Source of the DNA: JAZUCL01 sp045639125
GTDB lineage: Bacteria > Bacillota > Clostridia > Oscillospirales > QAMX01
Direction of reading: 5' to 3'
DNA length: 64,000 bases
Assembly (NCBI GenBank): GCA_045639125.1
Contig: JAZUCL010000014.1
Location: 65,420-129,419 of the forward strand
This document shows, one piece after another, positions 26,611 to 35,363 of the stretch. A program made the translations under genes and the position numbers. The notes under the pieces were generated by a model. The model saw only the letters and a list, made by a program, of their open reading frames with translations, was not told the DNA's origin and made no database searches. Positions within the stretch are counted from its first letter, which is position 1. The number at the start of each line of letters is the position of its first letter.

Positions 26611-27526
26611 AACCTGCCTCCTTTGCCACAAATTGTCCCTCGTCTGACAAAATAAAGTCGAGCAATTTACGTTGTGGACTATCCTTTGCAGATGCCTTGT
26701 TAATCACGGCATAGTATGCAGTACAGTATGGATATGTACCGTTTGAAATTGTCGTGTTGTTAGGTTCTACGCCGTTTACTTTCACATACTTTGTCGTGTC
26801 ACGGCTATACATTGCCTCGGCATAGTAGTAATAGGAATATCCAATAGCATTTTCACCGTTGTCGTAACTTGCAATGGTTTCAATCAAGTCGCCCATACCG
26901 CCAATTTGCATATCTATAGGAGCGTCCATAATTTCCTTACCATTCATTACAAGTGCAAGCATACCTGATTGTGAACCTGAATTTACGGGGCGTTGGTACG
27001 GAATTATCGGTGCTTGATTTCCGCCAAATCTCGACCAGTCAGTATAGTATCCTCCGTAAATCATCTGTATTTCTTCCGATGTAAGTGTGTCAACAGGGTT
27101 TTTCGTGTTGAGTAAAAATACAAACGCATCTTTCACAACAGGTACTATTTCAAGTTCTATTCCTGCATCCTTTGCCATTTGCATTTCCTCTGCTGACGGA
27201 TATGTAACGAAAATAATGTCTGACTTACCCTCTATCAAATTGACATAGGCGTTGTGTGTCTTGTTATGGAGTACGTTTTTCCGTGCCTCGTCCATATCGA
27301 CTCCGCAAGTTACGGAATAAACGTATTCAGAAAGGGGTATCGTTACTGTTGAGCCGTCAACTCTCGGATACTCATCTTGTGTCAAACAAGGTGCGATATC
27401 AGAAAGTGTCAGTGTGTCTTGTTGTACAGGCGGTGTGTTCATTTCGTCTTGCGGTGTGTCTACAGCACAACCTACAAGAGATAAAAGCATTGCACCTGCA
27501 AGAATAATACTGCCTATTCTTTTCAT
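26594..27526 (-). CDS. PstS-like phosphate-binding lipoprotein
   Basis: A 310-residue extracytoplasmic solute-binding protein with a lipobox (LLSLVGC). The body fits PBP-like class II proteins of the PstS type: YVNLIEGKSDIIFVTYPS, EIQMIYGGYYTDWSRFGG and ENAIGYSYYYYAEAMY are the conserved landmarks. No pst permease or phoU gene is adjacent, so it may be a stand-alone sensor or binding protein working with the downstream DUF3298 lipoprotein. The ATG at 27526 behind AAAGGAGCG gives a proper signal peptide; a longer N-terminus would bury it. Confidence 0.8.
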   Translation of the reverse strand: MKRIGSIILAGAMLLSLVGCAVDTPQDEMNTPPVQQDTLTLSDIAPCLTQDEYPRVDGSTVTIPLSEYVYSVTCGVDMDEARKNVLHNKTHNAYVNLIEGKSDIIFVTYPSAEEMQMAKDAGIELEIVPVVKDAFVFLLNTKNPVDTLTSEEIQMIYGGYYTDWSRFGGNQAPIIPYQRPVNSGSQSGMLALVMNGKEIMDAPIDMQIGGMGDLIETIASYDNGENAIGYSYYYYAEAMYSRDTTKYVKVNGVEPNNTTISNGTYPYCTAYYAVINKASAKDSPQRKLLDFILSDEGQFVAKEAGYVPLR

Positions 27527-27553
27527 AATTGTCGCTCCTTTATTAAAAAAATA

Positions 27554-27580
27554 CGGGGAATGAAAAGAATCCATTCCCCG
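27554..27580 (-). terminator. Terminator of ackA
   Basis: CGGGGAATG and CATTCCCCG pair with a 9-nt loop, followed on the minus strand by TATTTTTTTAATA. Confidence 0.8.
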
Positions 27581-27603
27581 ATAAACGATAGCCCTAAAAC
27601 GAA

Positions 27604-28800
27604 TTACTTGTTTGCAACAAGTTCCATTGTATCCATTGCAATCATAAGTTCCTCGTTGGTGGGGATAATCAGCGTTTTTACGGTTGAGCCCTCGGCGGAA
27701 ATATCTCTTTCTACGCCACGGCACTGATTCTTTTCTTCATCTACGCCCATTCCCATGAATTTGAGAGCATTGGATACATTAGCACGTAACTCCTTGGTGT
27801 TCTCACCGATACCTGCTGTAAATACAACTGCGTCTACACCGCCCATTGCTGCTGCGTAAGAGCCAATATACTTGGTTACTTGATAATCAAGCATATCTCT
27901 TGCAAGAATTGCCTTCTCGTCGCCGTTGTCTGCTGCTGCGTATACGTCACGCAAGTCACTTGACAGACCGGTTACGCCCAAGAAACCTGACTTCTTGTTG
28001 AGCATGGTAACAGCATCTTCTGCACTCATGCCGGTTTTCTCGCAAATAAAGCCGATAATTGCAGGGTCAATAGTTCCGCTTCTCGTACCCATGATAAGAC
28101 CGTCAAGAGGGGTAAAGCCCATTGTCGTATCAAAGCACTTACCGCCCTTGACAGCAGCGATTGATGAGCCGTTACCCAAGTGGCAGGTAATCAAGTTGAG
28201 TTCTTCCGGTTTCTTGCCTAAAAACTCTGCTGTACGAGCCGCTACATAGCGGTGAGATGTACCGTGGAAGCCGTATTTACGAACACCGTACTTCTCATAG
28301 TATTCATAGGGAAGAGCATACATATAGGATTTTTCAGGCATTGTCTGATGGAATGCCGTATCGAATACCGCAACCTGCGGTACGCCGGGCATTACCTTTT
28401 CACAAGCGTCAATGCCCATAAGGTTTGCTGGGTTGTGAAGTGGTCCAAGTGGGATACACTCAACAATCGCCTCTTTAACCTTGTCGTTAATGATAACGCT
28501 TTCAGAGAACTTTGAGCCGCCGTGAAGTACACGGTGTCCAACTGCAGAGATTTCTGACAAACTTCCTACTACACCGTGTTCGGAAGATGTCAATGCTTCA
28601 ATTACAGATGCAATAGCCTCTGAATGAGTGGGCATTGCAATCTCTTTTTGGAAGTCCTCCTTACCGGGAACTTTGTGAGTCAGTTTTCCGTCAATGCCGA
28701 TACGCTCACAAAGACCTTTTGCAAGTACAGAGCGGTTTTCCATTTCAAAAAGTTGATACTTTAAGGACGAACTTCCTGCGTTGATTACGAGAATGTACAT
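27604..28800 (-). CDS. ackA: Acetate kinase
   Basis: A 398-residue ASKHA-fold kinase of normal length. It interconverts acetyl phosphate + ADP with acetate + ATP. Signatures are VINAGSSSLKYQLF at the N-terminus, HRVLHGG, VAVFDTAFHQTMP and FTAGIGEN near the C-terminus. It yields ATP from acetyl-CoA made by PFOR; phosphotransacetylase is not in the window. It is transcribed divergently from tmcAL, whose product consumes acetate and ATP. Confidence 0.97.
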   Translation of the reverse strand: MYILVINAGSSSLKYQLFEMENRSVLAKGLCERIGIDGKLTHKVPGKEDFQKEIAMPTHSEAIASVIEALTSSEHGVVGSLSEISAVGHRVLHGGSKFSESVIINDKVKEAIVECIPLGPLHNPANLMGIDACEKVMPGVPQVAVFDTAFHQTMPEKSYMYALPYEYYEKYGVRKYGFHGTSHRYVAARTAEFLGKKPEELNLITCHLGNGSSIAAVKGGKCFDTTMGFTPLDGLIMGTRSGTIDPAIIGFICEKTGMSAEDAVTMLNKKSGFLGVTGLSSDLRDVYAAADNGDEKAILARDMLDYQVTKYIGSYAAAMGGVDAVVFTAGIGENTKELRANVSNALKFMGMGVDEEKNQCRGVERDISAEGSTVKTLIIPTNEELMIAMDTMELVANK

Positions 28801-28960
28801 GGTTTTTCCCTCCGTTATAGAAATGATTTAATAATACTTGCCAAATTCAGTCAAAACCGTTACAATATAGGTAGACTGTACAAATACTATTTTACACTAT
28901 AACGAACAAATACACAACCATATTTTTCCCAAAAATCTTGTGAAAACAGGAGAATATTTA

Positions 28961-30190
28961 ATGAAAACCGCAGCAATTATTTGCGAATATAACCCATTTC
29001 ACAACGGACACCGCCTCCACATAGAAAAAACGAGGGAAATTATCCGTGAAAAATTTAATGAGGACTCGGCAATTTTATGTGTTATGAGCGGCAATTTTGT
29101 ACAGCGTGGCGATGTGGCTGTATGCGACAAATTCGCCCGCTCTGAAATGGCAGTGCGATGCGGTGCCGACTTGGTAATCGAACTGCCCACCCCATACGCA
29201 ATGGCAACCGCAGAGGTGTTTGCCTACGGTGCCGTTTCTCTTATTGTGGCCACTAATCTTTGCGATGTATTAAGTTTTGGCAGCGAATGTGGAGATATAG
29301 ACTCAATAACCGCTACTGCAAAACTCCTTCGAAGCGATGAGTTTTCATCTGCCGTCAAAGAAGAACTGACAAAAGGTGTGTCCTTTGCATCTGCCCGTCA
29401 GCAGGCGGTAAAGAAACTTTCTCCAAGCCTCGAAAAAATACTTTCACAACCCAACAATACTCTCGGTGTTGAGTATTGTAAAGCACTTTTACGTCTTGGC
29501 AGTGACATTCAACCTGTTACCATACAAAGACTTGGTCAACGCCATGATGAGGAAAGTAACGAAAATAAAAATCTTTCCTGTGCAAGTGCTATTCGCAGTG
29601 CCATTTCAAATGGTAATTTAACCAACGCAAAATGTGCTATGCCTTGCGAAAGTTATGACGTACTTCAACGTGAGGTTGCCCGAGGCAACGCCCCTGTAAC
29701 TGTCGAAAATTTGGAAAGAGCCATATTATCACATCTTCGCCGATTGACCCCAGATGATTTTTCCAAGTTGCCTGACGTGTCGGAGGGCCTTCACAATCGT
29801 CTGTATGACGCTTTGCAATGCACAACTTGCCTTGACGATGCCTGTGCCGTTGCAAAGACTAAGCGTTACTCATACGCTCGTATACGCAGACTTTATATGT
29901 CGGCATTTTTAGGTATTTCCTCTGAATTGTACAATGGTATACCTTATGTCAGAGCACTTGCATTCTCCGATAAAGGAAGAACGCTTCTAAAAAATATCCC
30001 GGAAAGCATTCCTATTATAACAAAAACTTCCTGTGTACATCAATTAGACGAACAAGCAAAGAAAATGTTTCAATTTGAATCTACTTGTACAGATATTTAT
30101 TCTCTTGCCCGCCCCGCCTGCGATTTAAGACGTGCAGGAAGTGAGTGGACAACCTCTCCCCGCTACGTCATTCGACCTGACAATTTATAA
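28961..30190 (+). CDS. tmcAL: tRNA(Met) cytidine acetate ligase (TmcAL/YlbM family)
   Basis: A 409-residue enzyme that forms acetyl-AMP from acetate and ATP and acetylates C34 of elongator tRNA-Met. The nucleotidyltransferase motif IICEYNPFHNGH is at the very start, MSGNFVQRGD follows, and SFGSECGDI lies in the central part. The ATG at 28961 is chosen because it begins MKTAAIICEYNPFHNGH with AGGAG upstream. It is divergent from ackA. An elongator-type tRNA-Met, its likely substrate, is encoded at 55.7 kb. Confidence 0.92.
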   Translation: MKTAAIICEYNPFHNGHRLHIEKTREIIREKFNEDSAILCVMSGNFVQRGDVAVCDKFARSEMAVRCGADLVIELPTPYAMATAEVFAYGAVSLIVATNLCDVLSFGSECGDIDSITATAKLLRSDEFSSAVKEELTKGVSFASARQQAVKKLSPSLEKILSQPNNTLGVEYCKALLRLGSDIQPVTIQRLGQRHDEESNENKNLSCASAIRSAISNGNLTNAKCAMPCESYDVLQREVARGNAPVTVENLERAILSHLRRLTPDDFSKLPDVSEGLHNRLYDALQCTTCLDDACAVAKTKRYSYARIRRLYMSAFLGISSELYNGIPYVRALAFSDKGRTLLKNIPESIPIITKTSCVHQLDEQAKKMFQFESTCTDIYSLARPACDLRRAGSEWTTSPRYVIRPDNL

Positions 30191-30216
30191 ATTTTTCTGT
30201 AACTTTTGTAAATTCA

Positions 30217-30245
30217 TTGACTTTTCACCTAAAACTTGGGATAAT
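30217..30245 (+). promoter_or_regulatory. Promoter of the DUF4380-glycosyltransferase unit
   Basis: TTGACT (30217-30222), 17-bp spacer, GATAAT (30240-30245), about 45 bp before the ATG at 30291. Confidence 0.6.
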
Positions 30246-30290
30246 AAGAATGTATACCCTTGCCTGTACCAATAATACGGAGGTGTCTTT

Positions 30291-31232
30291 ATGGCAGTTA
30301 AGATCTCAGAAATTAAATATAAAAATTTCGGACGCTGTATCCGCATCGAAAATGCTTTTGTAGAACTTATAGTCACAGTTGACATCGGTCCACGTATCAT
30401 TAGATATAGCATTAAGGGCGGAGATAACTTCTTCTTTGAGGATAAACAAAGAAAGATTAAACACGAGTCTAAAGATTTGTCTGACTATTACGGAAAGGGT
30501 TCATGTTGGTATATTTACGGCGGACATCGAATTTGGGTTTCACCTGAACGCCTGCCTCAAACCTACTTTCCCGACAACTCACGTGTAGTTTATAATGTTG
30601 TCGGCGGTCGCACTGTCGTATTCACACCACCTCCACAGCGTCAAAACGGCTTACAAGTTACTCTTGAAATCACCCTTGATGAGTATAGTTGCGATGTAAC
30701 CGTTAAAAACAGCATTAAGAATATCGCAGACCATGCACAAAAATTTTCTGTATTGGCGTTGTCTGTACTCGCCCCGGGCGGTATAGAGATTGTACCGTTA
30801 AATGACTACGACTCTGGCCTTCTTAATAACAAGTCTTTTTCTTTATGGCCCTACGCTACATTATCTGACAAGCGTGTGGAATTTTCCACTGATATGATGA
30901 TGTTAAAGCAGGACAAAAAAGAAGATACTAATTTCAAAATCGGTTGTGACAACCGCAGAGGTTGGAGTGCATATATTCTCAAAGATGCCATGTTTGTCAA
31001 GAGGTTTGAATATATTGACGGTGCAATATATCCCGACAATGGTTCAAACTTTGAAACATACACTTGTCAACAGATGCTTGAAATGGAGTCTTTAAGCCCT
31101 CTCGTAAGTGTCGCACCAAACGACACACTTACTCATGTTGAGAAGTGGGAAATTATTGATGATGTTCGTGCACCTAAACTTGGCGACTTCTCTACGGTCG
31201 AATCTATAATTCGTAAGTATATCGGAAAATAA
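30291..31232 (+). CDS. DUF4380-like protein, galactose-mutarotase-type fold
   Basis: A 313-residue cytoplasmic protein made of beta strands. The segment GGHRIWVSPERLPQTYFPDN is typical of DUF4380 sugar-binding proteins with an aldose 1-epimerase-like fold, as are VDIGPRIIRYSI near the start and LSVLAPGGIEIVPL in the middle. A role in binding or modifying carbohydrate is likely, but there is no experimental assignment for the family that I know. It has a GGAGG ribosome site and is 25 bp upstream of a lipid glycosyltransferase gene. Confidence 0.75.
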   Translation: MAVKISEIKYKNFGRCIRIENAFVELIVTVDIGPRIIRYSIKGGDNFFFEDKQRKIKHESKDLSDYYGKGSCWYIYGGHRIWVSPERLPQTYFPDNSRVVYNVVGGRTVVFTPPPQRQNGLQVTLEITLDEYSCDVTVKNSIKNIADHAQKFSVLALSVLAPGGIEIVPLNDYDSGLLNNKSFSLWPYATLSDKRVEFSTDMMMLKQDKKEDTNFKIGCDNRRGWSAYILKDAMFVKRFEYIDGAIYPDNGSNFETYTCQQMLEMESLSPLVSVAPNDTLTHVEKWEIIDDVRAPKLGDFSTVESIIRKYIGK

Positions 31233-31257
31233 AGCCCAATTAGGAGTTGAATTTATT

Positions 31258-32370
31258 TTGAAAATTATGATCCTCACGGTTACTGCAGGTTACGGTCATC
31301 ACGCAACTGCAAATGCCGTAGCAGACTCTCTCAGACAAAAAGGAGCAGAGGTTGAAGTTGTAGACGTACTTGAGCAAATAAACAAACTGCTTCAGGAGTT
31401 TGTTGCCCGTGGCTATCTTATGACTGTAAAGCGTATGCAAAATGCATATCGCATTGTATATAATTTCTTGGAACGTAAAGAGCAGACAACATCAAAATAT
31501 AACATAGCAAATCTTGTAACGGCTCTTATGGCATTTAAGTTTGAAGATTTTATATTTGACGCTGCCCCCGACGCTATTGTATGTACCCATATTACCGCTG
31601 CACAAATTGTAAATGAGTTAAAACGCCGTGACAAACTTCCTGTTCCTACTGTTGGTATAGTCACCGACTATACCATTCACCCATTTTGGGAGGACGTGTG
31701 TGAAGTTGAGTATATTACAATAGCAAGCGACTTACTCGTTCATCGTGCTGTGACAAAGGGCGTTCCGAGAGAGCACATTTTACCGCTCGGTATACCTGTC
31801 CACCCTAAATTTGCAAATAAGATTCCAAAGGCAGAGGCACGTGCACTGCTTGGGCTTGACCTTTATAAACCTGTTCTTCTGCTTATGAGCGGCAGTATGG
31901 GGTATGGCAATCTTTCAAAACTCGTAACTGAAATCCACGAGGAGAATGAGTCATTACAAATCATTGCCGTATGCGGAAACAATAAGGCACAATATGAGCA
32001 ACTACTTGAAATGGGTGAGTTGCCGTGGTTGTTCCCATACGGATTTGTAAAAAACGTTGACGAACTAATGGACGCTGCCGACTGTATTTTAACTAAGCCG
32101 GGCGGTTTGACAGTAAGTGAGTCGTTGGCAAAGGGGCTTCCGATGATTTTAATGAATCCAATCCCCGGTCACGAGGAGCGTAATGTTGAGTTCTTGCTAA
32201 ATAACGGCATGGCTCTTCTTGTAACAAAGACATTCCCCATAAGTGATGCGTTATATTTCTTATTCCACGATACGAAACGACTTGAACTTATGAGTGAAAG
32301 TATTAAACTCTATTCAAAGCCAACGGCTACCGATGACATTAGCAACTTCGTCATCGGTTTGTGCAAATAA
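31258..32370 (+). CDS. UgtP/MGDG-synthase-like diacylglycerol glycosyltransferase
   Basis: A 370-residue GT-B enzyme. N-terminal domain begins KIMILTVTAGYGHHATANAV, the acceptor-binding motif of MGDG synthases and processive diacylglycerol glucosyltransferases; VGIVTDYTIHPFW is another landmark. The C-terminal UDP-sugar site is at DCILTKPGGLTVSESLAKGLPM. It should add glucose or galactose to diacylglycerol at the inner membrane face to make glycolipids or the lipoteichoic acid anchor. It starts at TTG behind TAGGAG at 11-nt spacing. The unit ends in a terminator followed by the dispersed repeat. Confidence 0.9.
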   Translation: MKIMILTVTAGYGHHATANAVADSLRQKGAEVEVVDVLEQINKLLQEFVARGYLMTVKRMQNAYRIVYNFLERKEQTTSKYNIANLVTALMAFKFEDFIFDAAPDAIVCTHITAAQIVNELKRRDKLPVPTVGIVTDYTIHPFWEDVCEVEYITIASDLLVHRAVTKGVPREHILPLGIPVHPKFANKIPKAEARALLGLDLYKPVLLLMSGSMGYGNLSKLVTEIHEENESLQIIAVCGNNKAQYEQLLEMGELPWLFPYGFVKNVDELMDAADCILTKPGGLTVSESLAKGLPMILMNPIPGHEERNVEFLLNNGMALLVTKTFPISDALYFLFHDTKRLELMSESIKLYSKPTATDDISNFVIGLCK

Positions 32371-32382
32371 AATTACATAAAC

Positions 32383-32417
32383 AAAAATTGCCATCTGTTT
32401 TACAGATGGCAATTTTT
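32383..32417. terminator. Terminator copy 1 beside repeat A
   Basis: A 15-bp perfect stem (AAAAATTGCCATCTG / CAGATGGCAATTTTT) with a 5-nt loop, ending the glycosyltransferase gene. Its core stem GCCATCTG/CAGATGGC recurs at 32671-32703 on the other side of the repeat. Confidence 0.85.
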
Positions 32418-32418
32418 C

Positions 32419-32670
32419 AATCTGTCAAAAAAGCATTTTTGACAGATTGACAGAGGTCTAAGAAGCCTCCAAGACAAGCAAACCGCACGTGTCGGCGTAC
32501 ATAGGTACGGTAGCGTGCGGTTTGTGCAGGAAGCCAAAATGTCTTGCGTAGCAAGCCTTTTGGGGCTTTCGTGCGATGCTTCATCTTTGACTTCGTGATA
32601 TGCTTGATGATCAAATGTCCCAATCGGTATATTCTGCATTTTGGCGGTTGGGGGTTCTTTGACGCTCTGA
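32419..32670 (+). repeat. Structured dispersed repeat, copy A
   Basis: 252 bp, near-identical to the reverse complement of 51337-51591. In this orientation it has: a hairpin at the 5' end (AATCTGTCAAAAA / TTTTTGACAGATT); an imperfect terminal inverted repeat (CAGAGGTCTAAGAAGCC at 32450 versus the complement of GGTTCTTTGACGCTCTG at the 3' end); a 10-bp stem AAACCGCACG/CGTGCGGTTT around a GTAC-flanked loop; and a stem CTTGC/GCAAG inside an outer AAGCC/GGCTT pairing. The inter-copy 1-bp indels shift any reading frame, so it is probably non-coding. The whole block sits between two copies of the local terminator. Confidence 0.9.
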
Positions 32671-32703
32671 AAAATGCCATCTGTTTTAGACAGATGGCAT
32701 TTT
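32671..32703. terminator. Terminator copy 2 beside repeat A
   Basis: AAAATGCCATCTG / CAGATGGCATTTT with a 7-nt loop and T-tract. It repeats the stem of the hairpin at 32383-32417 and can serve the convergent ricT gene. Confidence 0.85.
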
Positions 32704-32724
32704 TTTGCAAGCATATTAAATATT

Positions 32725-33930
32725 TTACGCATTTGGTTCTGACGGTTTCTGTCTATCATGGGATTTAGAATTATTACCGCCCTTGCCACGATATCCGTAA
32801 TAGCGTTTTTGATGTTTTTTCACATCTTTGTTTGGCCTTTCATTTCTCGGCTTGTTTTCAACCTTTTGTGTATTGGCAGGTTTTGCATCATTCGCTACAT
32901 TGTCTATATTCCTAACAACATCACCGGTTGGGCGTGGACGGTTGTCACGTCTTTGATAATGGTTACTCTTTACATCTTGCTTTTCCGTCTTTTCACGGCG
33001 AGAAACTACAACAGTAACCTTTTTCTCATCTTCGTCAATCATATCAACAAGTTCCGCCGCCGGTTCTTCAAACATCTTATCGTTCGGTTTTTCCGCTACG
33101 TCATCGTTTGCCCCTGTCTTGCCGCTTCCCACAACTTTCAACTCACACTTGGGGTATATTTTAGGTGCGTCTTGTCCATTCTCCATACTGACCTTACACA
33201 TACCACGAAGTAAGTTTACCTCTACTATTGTACCAATTCCGTCAGGAGTTTCTACACGTGCATCGACCTTTGGTGTATTGCGGAGAAGATCCTCATAAGC
33301 CTCCTGCTCATACTTTAAGCAACACATCAATCTGCCACAAGTACCTGAAATTTTTGTAGGATTGAGGGATAGACCCTGCTCCTTAGCCATTTTAATAGAT
33401 ACAGGCTGGAATTCGTCTAAAAACGACGCACAACACAACGGTCTGCCACACATACCAAGCCCACCGTACATCTTTGCCTCGTCTCGAACTCCTATCTGAC
33501 GTAGTTCAATTCGCATTCTGAACACACTTGCAAGGTCTTTGACAAGGTCACGGAAGTCAACTCGTCCCTCGGCAGAAAAATAAAACAGTATCTTGCTTCT
33601 GTCGAAGGCATACTCTACATCAATAAGTTTCATTTCCAACTTATGATCGGCTATTTTGCTTTCACATATAGAAAATGCCTCTTTTGCTCTCTTTTCATTC
33701 TCATGAAGAATCTTAATATCTTCCTCTGTCGCTATACGCAAAACCTTGCGTAACGGCGAAACGATTTTTGATTCGTCAATTTCTCTGTTAGGCAGCATTA
33801 CTTCGCTGCACTCTACTCCACGGGCCGTTTCTACAACTACGTAATCTCCCTGCTTTACTTTAATTCCACAGGGGTCAAAGTAGTAGATTTTCCCAATTTC
33901 CTTAAAACGAACTCCAATTATCTCAACCAA
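32725..33930 (-). CDS. ricT: PSP1/RicT (YaaT) family protein
   Basis: A 401-residue protein. Residues 1-260 are the PSP1 domain: GVRFKEIGKIYYFDP, then the cysteine motif MCGRPLCCASFL and GTCGRLMCCLKYE. In B. subtilis, RicT with RicA and RicF forms an Fe-S-containing complex that directs RNase Y cleavage and affects Spo0A phosphorylation. The last about 130 residues are a low-complexity Lys/Arg/Asn/Pro-rich tail, suitable for RNA contact. A TTG at 33930 is the best start, since GGAGG precedes it at 7-nt spacing and it gives MVEIIGVRF as in relatives; a TTG five codons earlier overlaps that site. Confidence 0.88.
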   Translation of the reverse strand: MVEIIGVRFKEIGKIYYFDPCGIKVKQGDYVVVETARGVECSEVMLPNREIDESKIVSPLRKVLRIATEEDIKILHENEKRAKEAFSICESKIADHKLEMKLIDVEYAFDRSKILFYFSAEGRVDFRDLVKDLASVFRMRIELRQIGVRDEAKMYGGLGMCGRPLCCASFLDEFQPVSIKMAKEQGLSLNPTKISGTCGRLMCCLKYEQEAYEDLLRNTPKVDARVETPDGIGTIVEVNLLRGMCKVSMENGQDAPKIYPKCELKVVGSGKTGANDDVAEKPNDKMFEEPAAELVDMIDEDEKKVTVVVSRREKTEKQDVKSNHYQRRDNRPRPTGDVVRNIDNVANDAKPANTQKVENKPRNERPNKDVKKHQKRYYGYRGKGGNNSKSHDRQKPSEPNA

Positions 33931-33947
33931 AAAATAGTCCTCCAATG

Positions 33948-34937
33948 TTATACTGTCGTATTAAAATATCCTGCACACAATATACTCAACAAATGAGGCG
34001 TACCGACATTTATCTCTGTCAATTCCTCACATTGTGCCACAAGGTCTGCCATTTTCAAAAGGCCTTCCCGTGATACACGTGTGCTCAATATATACGCTTT
34101 TTCGTCAAATTCTTCACCGGTAGATGTTACGCCGCAAGAAATAACGAGGGCATCTCGCAAAATACTGCAAAGTGCATTCAAAAACACTGTCATTTCCTGC
34201 TTTTTTAATTTTTCAAGACCCACTGTATATGAGGAAAGGGCAAATTCTGTCCCCTCGCACATTGCATCTACAAAGTCCCTTGCTCGTATCTTTCCCGACG
34301 TAAATAGACTTTGTGTTTCCGTATCGTCTTCAAACAGGGAATACGCAACTCCAAGCCGTCCCTGACACGTTTTAATCAATTCTTTACGTCTATCGTCAGA
34401 AACACCATGGTTTTTAAGTGCTGTTTCCATTTCACTATCTGTAAGAGGTGACACAGACAGTTTAAGGCATCGTGACCGCACAGTTTCTCGCATTGCATAC
34501 AGATTTTCCGTCGTCAGTATAAAGTATACATTTGCAGGCGGTTCTTCAAGCACCTTTAACAGTGCATTTTGGGAGGCGGTATTCAAATTCTGTGCGTGGC
34601 GGATAATTACCACTTTTCCGTTTGCCTCGTTTGGACGAATGAAAACGTCACTTCGTATCTCACGTACGACGTCTACTCTTACCTCTTTATCGCCCATATC
34701 AAGTATCGTTATATCCGGGTGTCCATTTACTAAAGACTTAATACAATGTGAGCATTTTCCGCATGGGCGGTCATCACCGCTGCAAAGAAGTGCTGCAGCA
34801 ATAATTTTTGCAAGTGTAAATTTACCTGTTCCCTGTGCACCACTTATAAGAGTAGCAGAAGGAAACGTATGTGTATCAACAGCATGGGCAACTGCACTTA
34901 AAAGTGATTTGTTACCGTAAAATGAATCAAATCTCAA
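33948..34937 (-). CDS. holB: DNA polymerase III delta' subunit
   Basis: A 329-residue AAA+ clamp-loader subunit. The P-loop region is GAQGTGKFTLAK near residue 35, the zinc module is CSGDDRPCGKCSHC (C-x7-C-x2-C-x2-C), and ALLKVLEEPPANVYFILTTE with SRC completes the sensor region. TTG start 2 nt after the darA stop, so translation is coupled. The holB-ricT and darA-holB adjacency is the conserved Firmicutes arrangement. Confidence 0.93.
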   Translation of the reverse strand: MRFDSFYGNKSLLSAVAHAVDTHTFPSATLISGAQGTGKFTLAKIIAAALLCSGDDRPCGKCSHCIKSLVNGHPDITILDMGDKEVRVDVVREIRSDVFIRPNEANGKVVIIRHAQNLNTASQNALLKVLEEPPANVYFILTTENLYAMRETVRSRCLKLSVSPLTDSEMETALKNHGVSDDRRKELIKTCQGRLGVAYSLFEDDTETQSLFTSGKIRARDFVDAMCEGTEFALSSYTVGLEKLKKQEMTVFLNALCSILRDALVISCGVTSTGEEFDEKAYILSTRVSREGLLKMADLVAQCEELTEINVGTPHLLSILCAGYFNTTV

Positions 34938-34939
34938 GG

Positions 34940-35263
34940 TTATACTCTTTCAAACTCATCGACATTAAGTACAAAGATAGTAGCCCCGCCTACTGTTACC
35001 TCAACGGACATTGAGGGGTAAAAGCCCATACCGACTCCTCCGGAGGTGGGAATTATCTGACGGCGAGAGTGGGAATGCTTGCGGATTACTTCAATTACTT
35101 CTGAAACTTTATCATCATCTACACCTACTAAAATAGTCATGTTTCCCGCTTTCAAAAAACCTCCTGTGGTAGCCAGTTTTGTAACGGAAAATCCATCATG
35201 CATCAATTTGTCGACAACAATGCTTGCATCGTCCTGATTGATAATCGCAAGTACCATTTTCAT
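34940..35263 (-). CDS. darA: Cyclic-di-AMP receptor, DarA/PstA family
   Basis: A 107-residue PII-like protein. MKMVLAIINQDDASIVVDKL at the start, FSVTKLATTGGFLKAGN in the T-loop and B-loop region, and GGATIFVLNVDEFERV at the end match DarA. It binds c-di-AMP as a trimer and signals to unknown partners. It lies between the decarboxylase-family gene and holB as in B. subtilis yaaO-tmk-yaaQ-yaaR-holB, but tmk and yaaR are absent. Confidence 0.93.
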   Translation of the reverse strand: MKMVLAIINQDDASIVVDKLMHDGFSVTKLATTGGFLKAGNMTILVGVDDDKVSEVIEVIRKHSHSRRQIIPTSGGVGMGFYPSMSVEVTVGGATIFVLNVDEFERV

Positions 35264-35363
35264 AACTGATCGCTCCCTTATAAATTATTTAGATGTATCA
35301 ATTCCCATTTAACATAAGCACTAAGTGGGTTTTATTGTACTGACTTGTCGGTATCTTTAAGCG

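Noticed and set aside
32400..32789. Minus-strand open frame of 129 codons across repeat A, with similar peptides on the plus strand at 51287-51584
   Set aside because: The peptides are similar only because the DNA repeat is duplicated; a 1-bp indel between copies puts the second half in another frame, there is no ribosome site, and the stems explain the conservation better.
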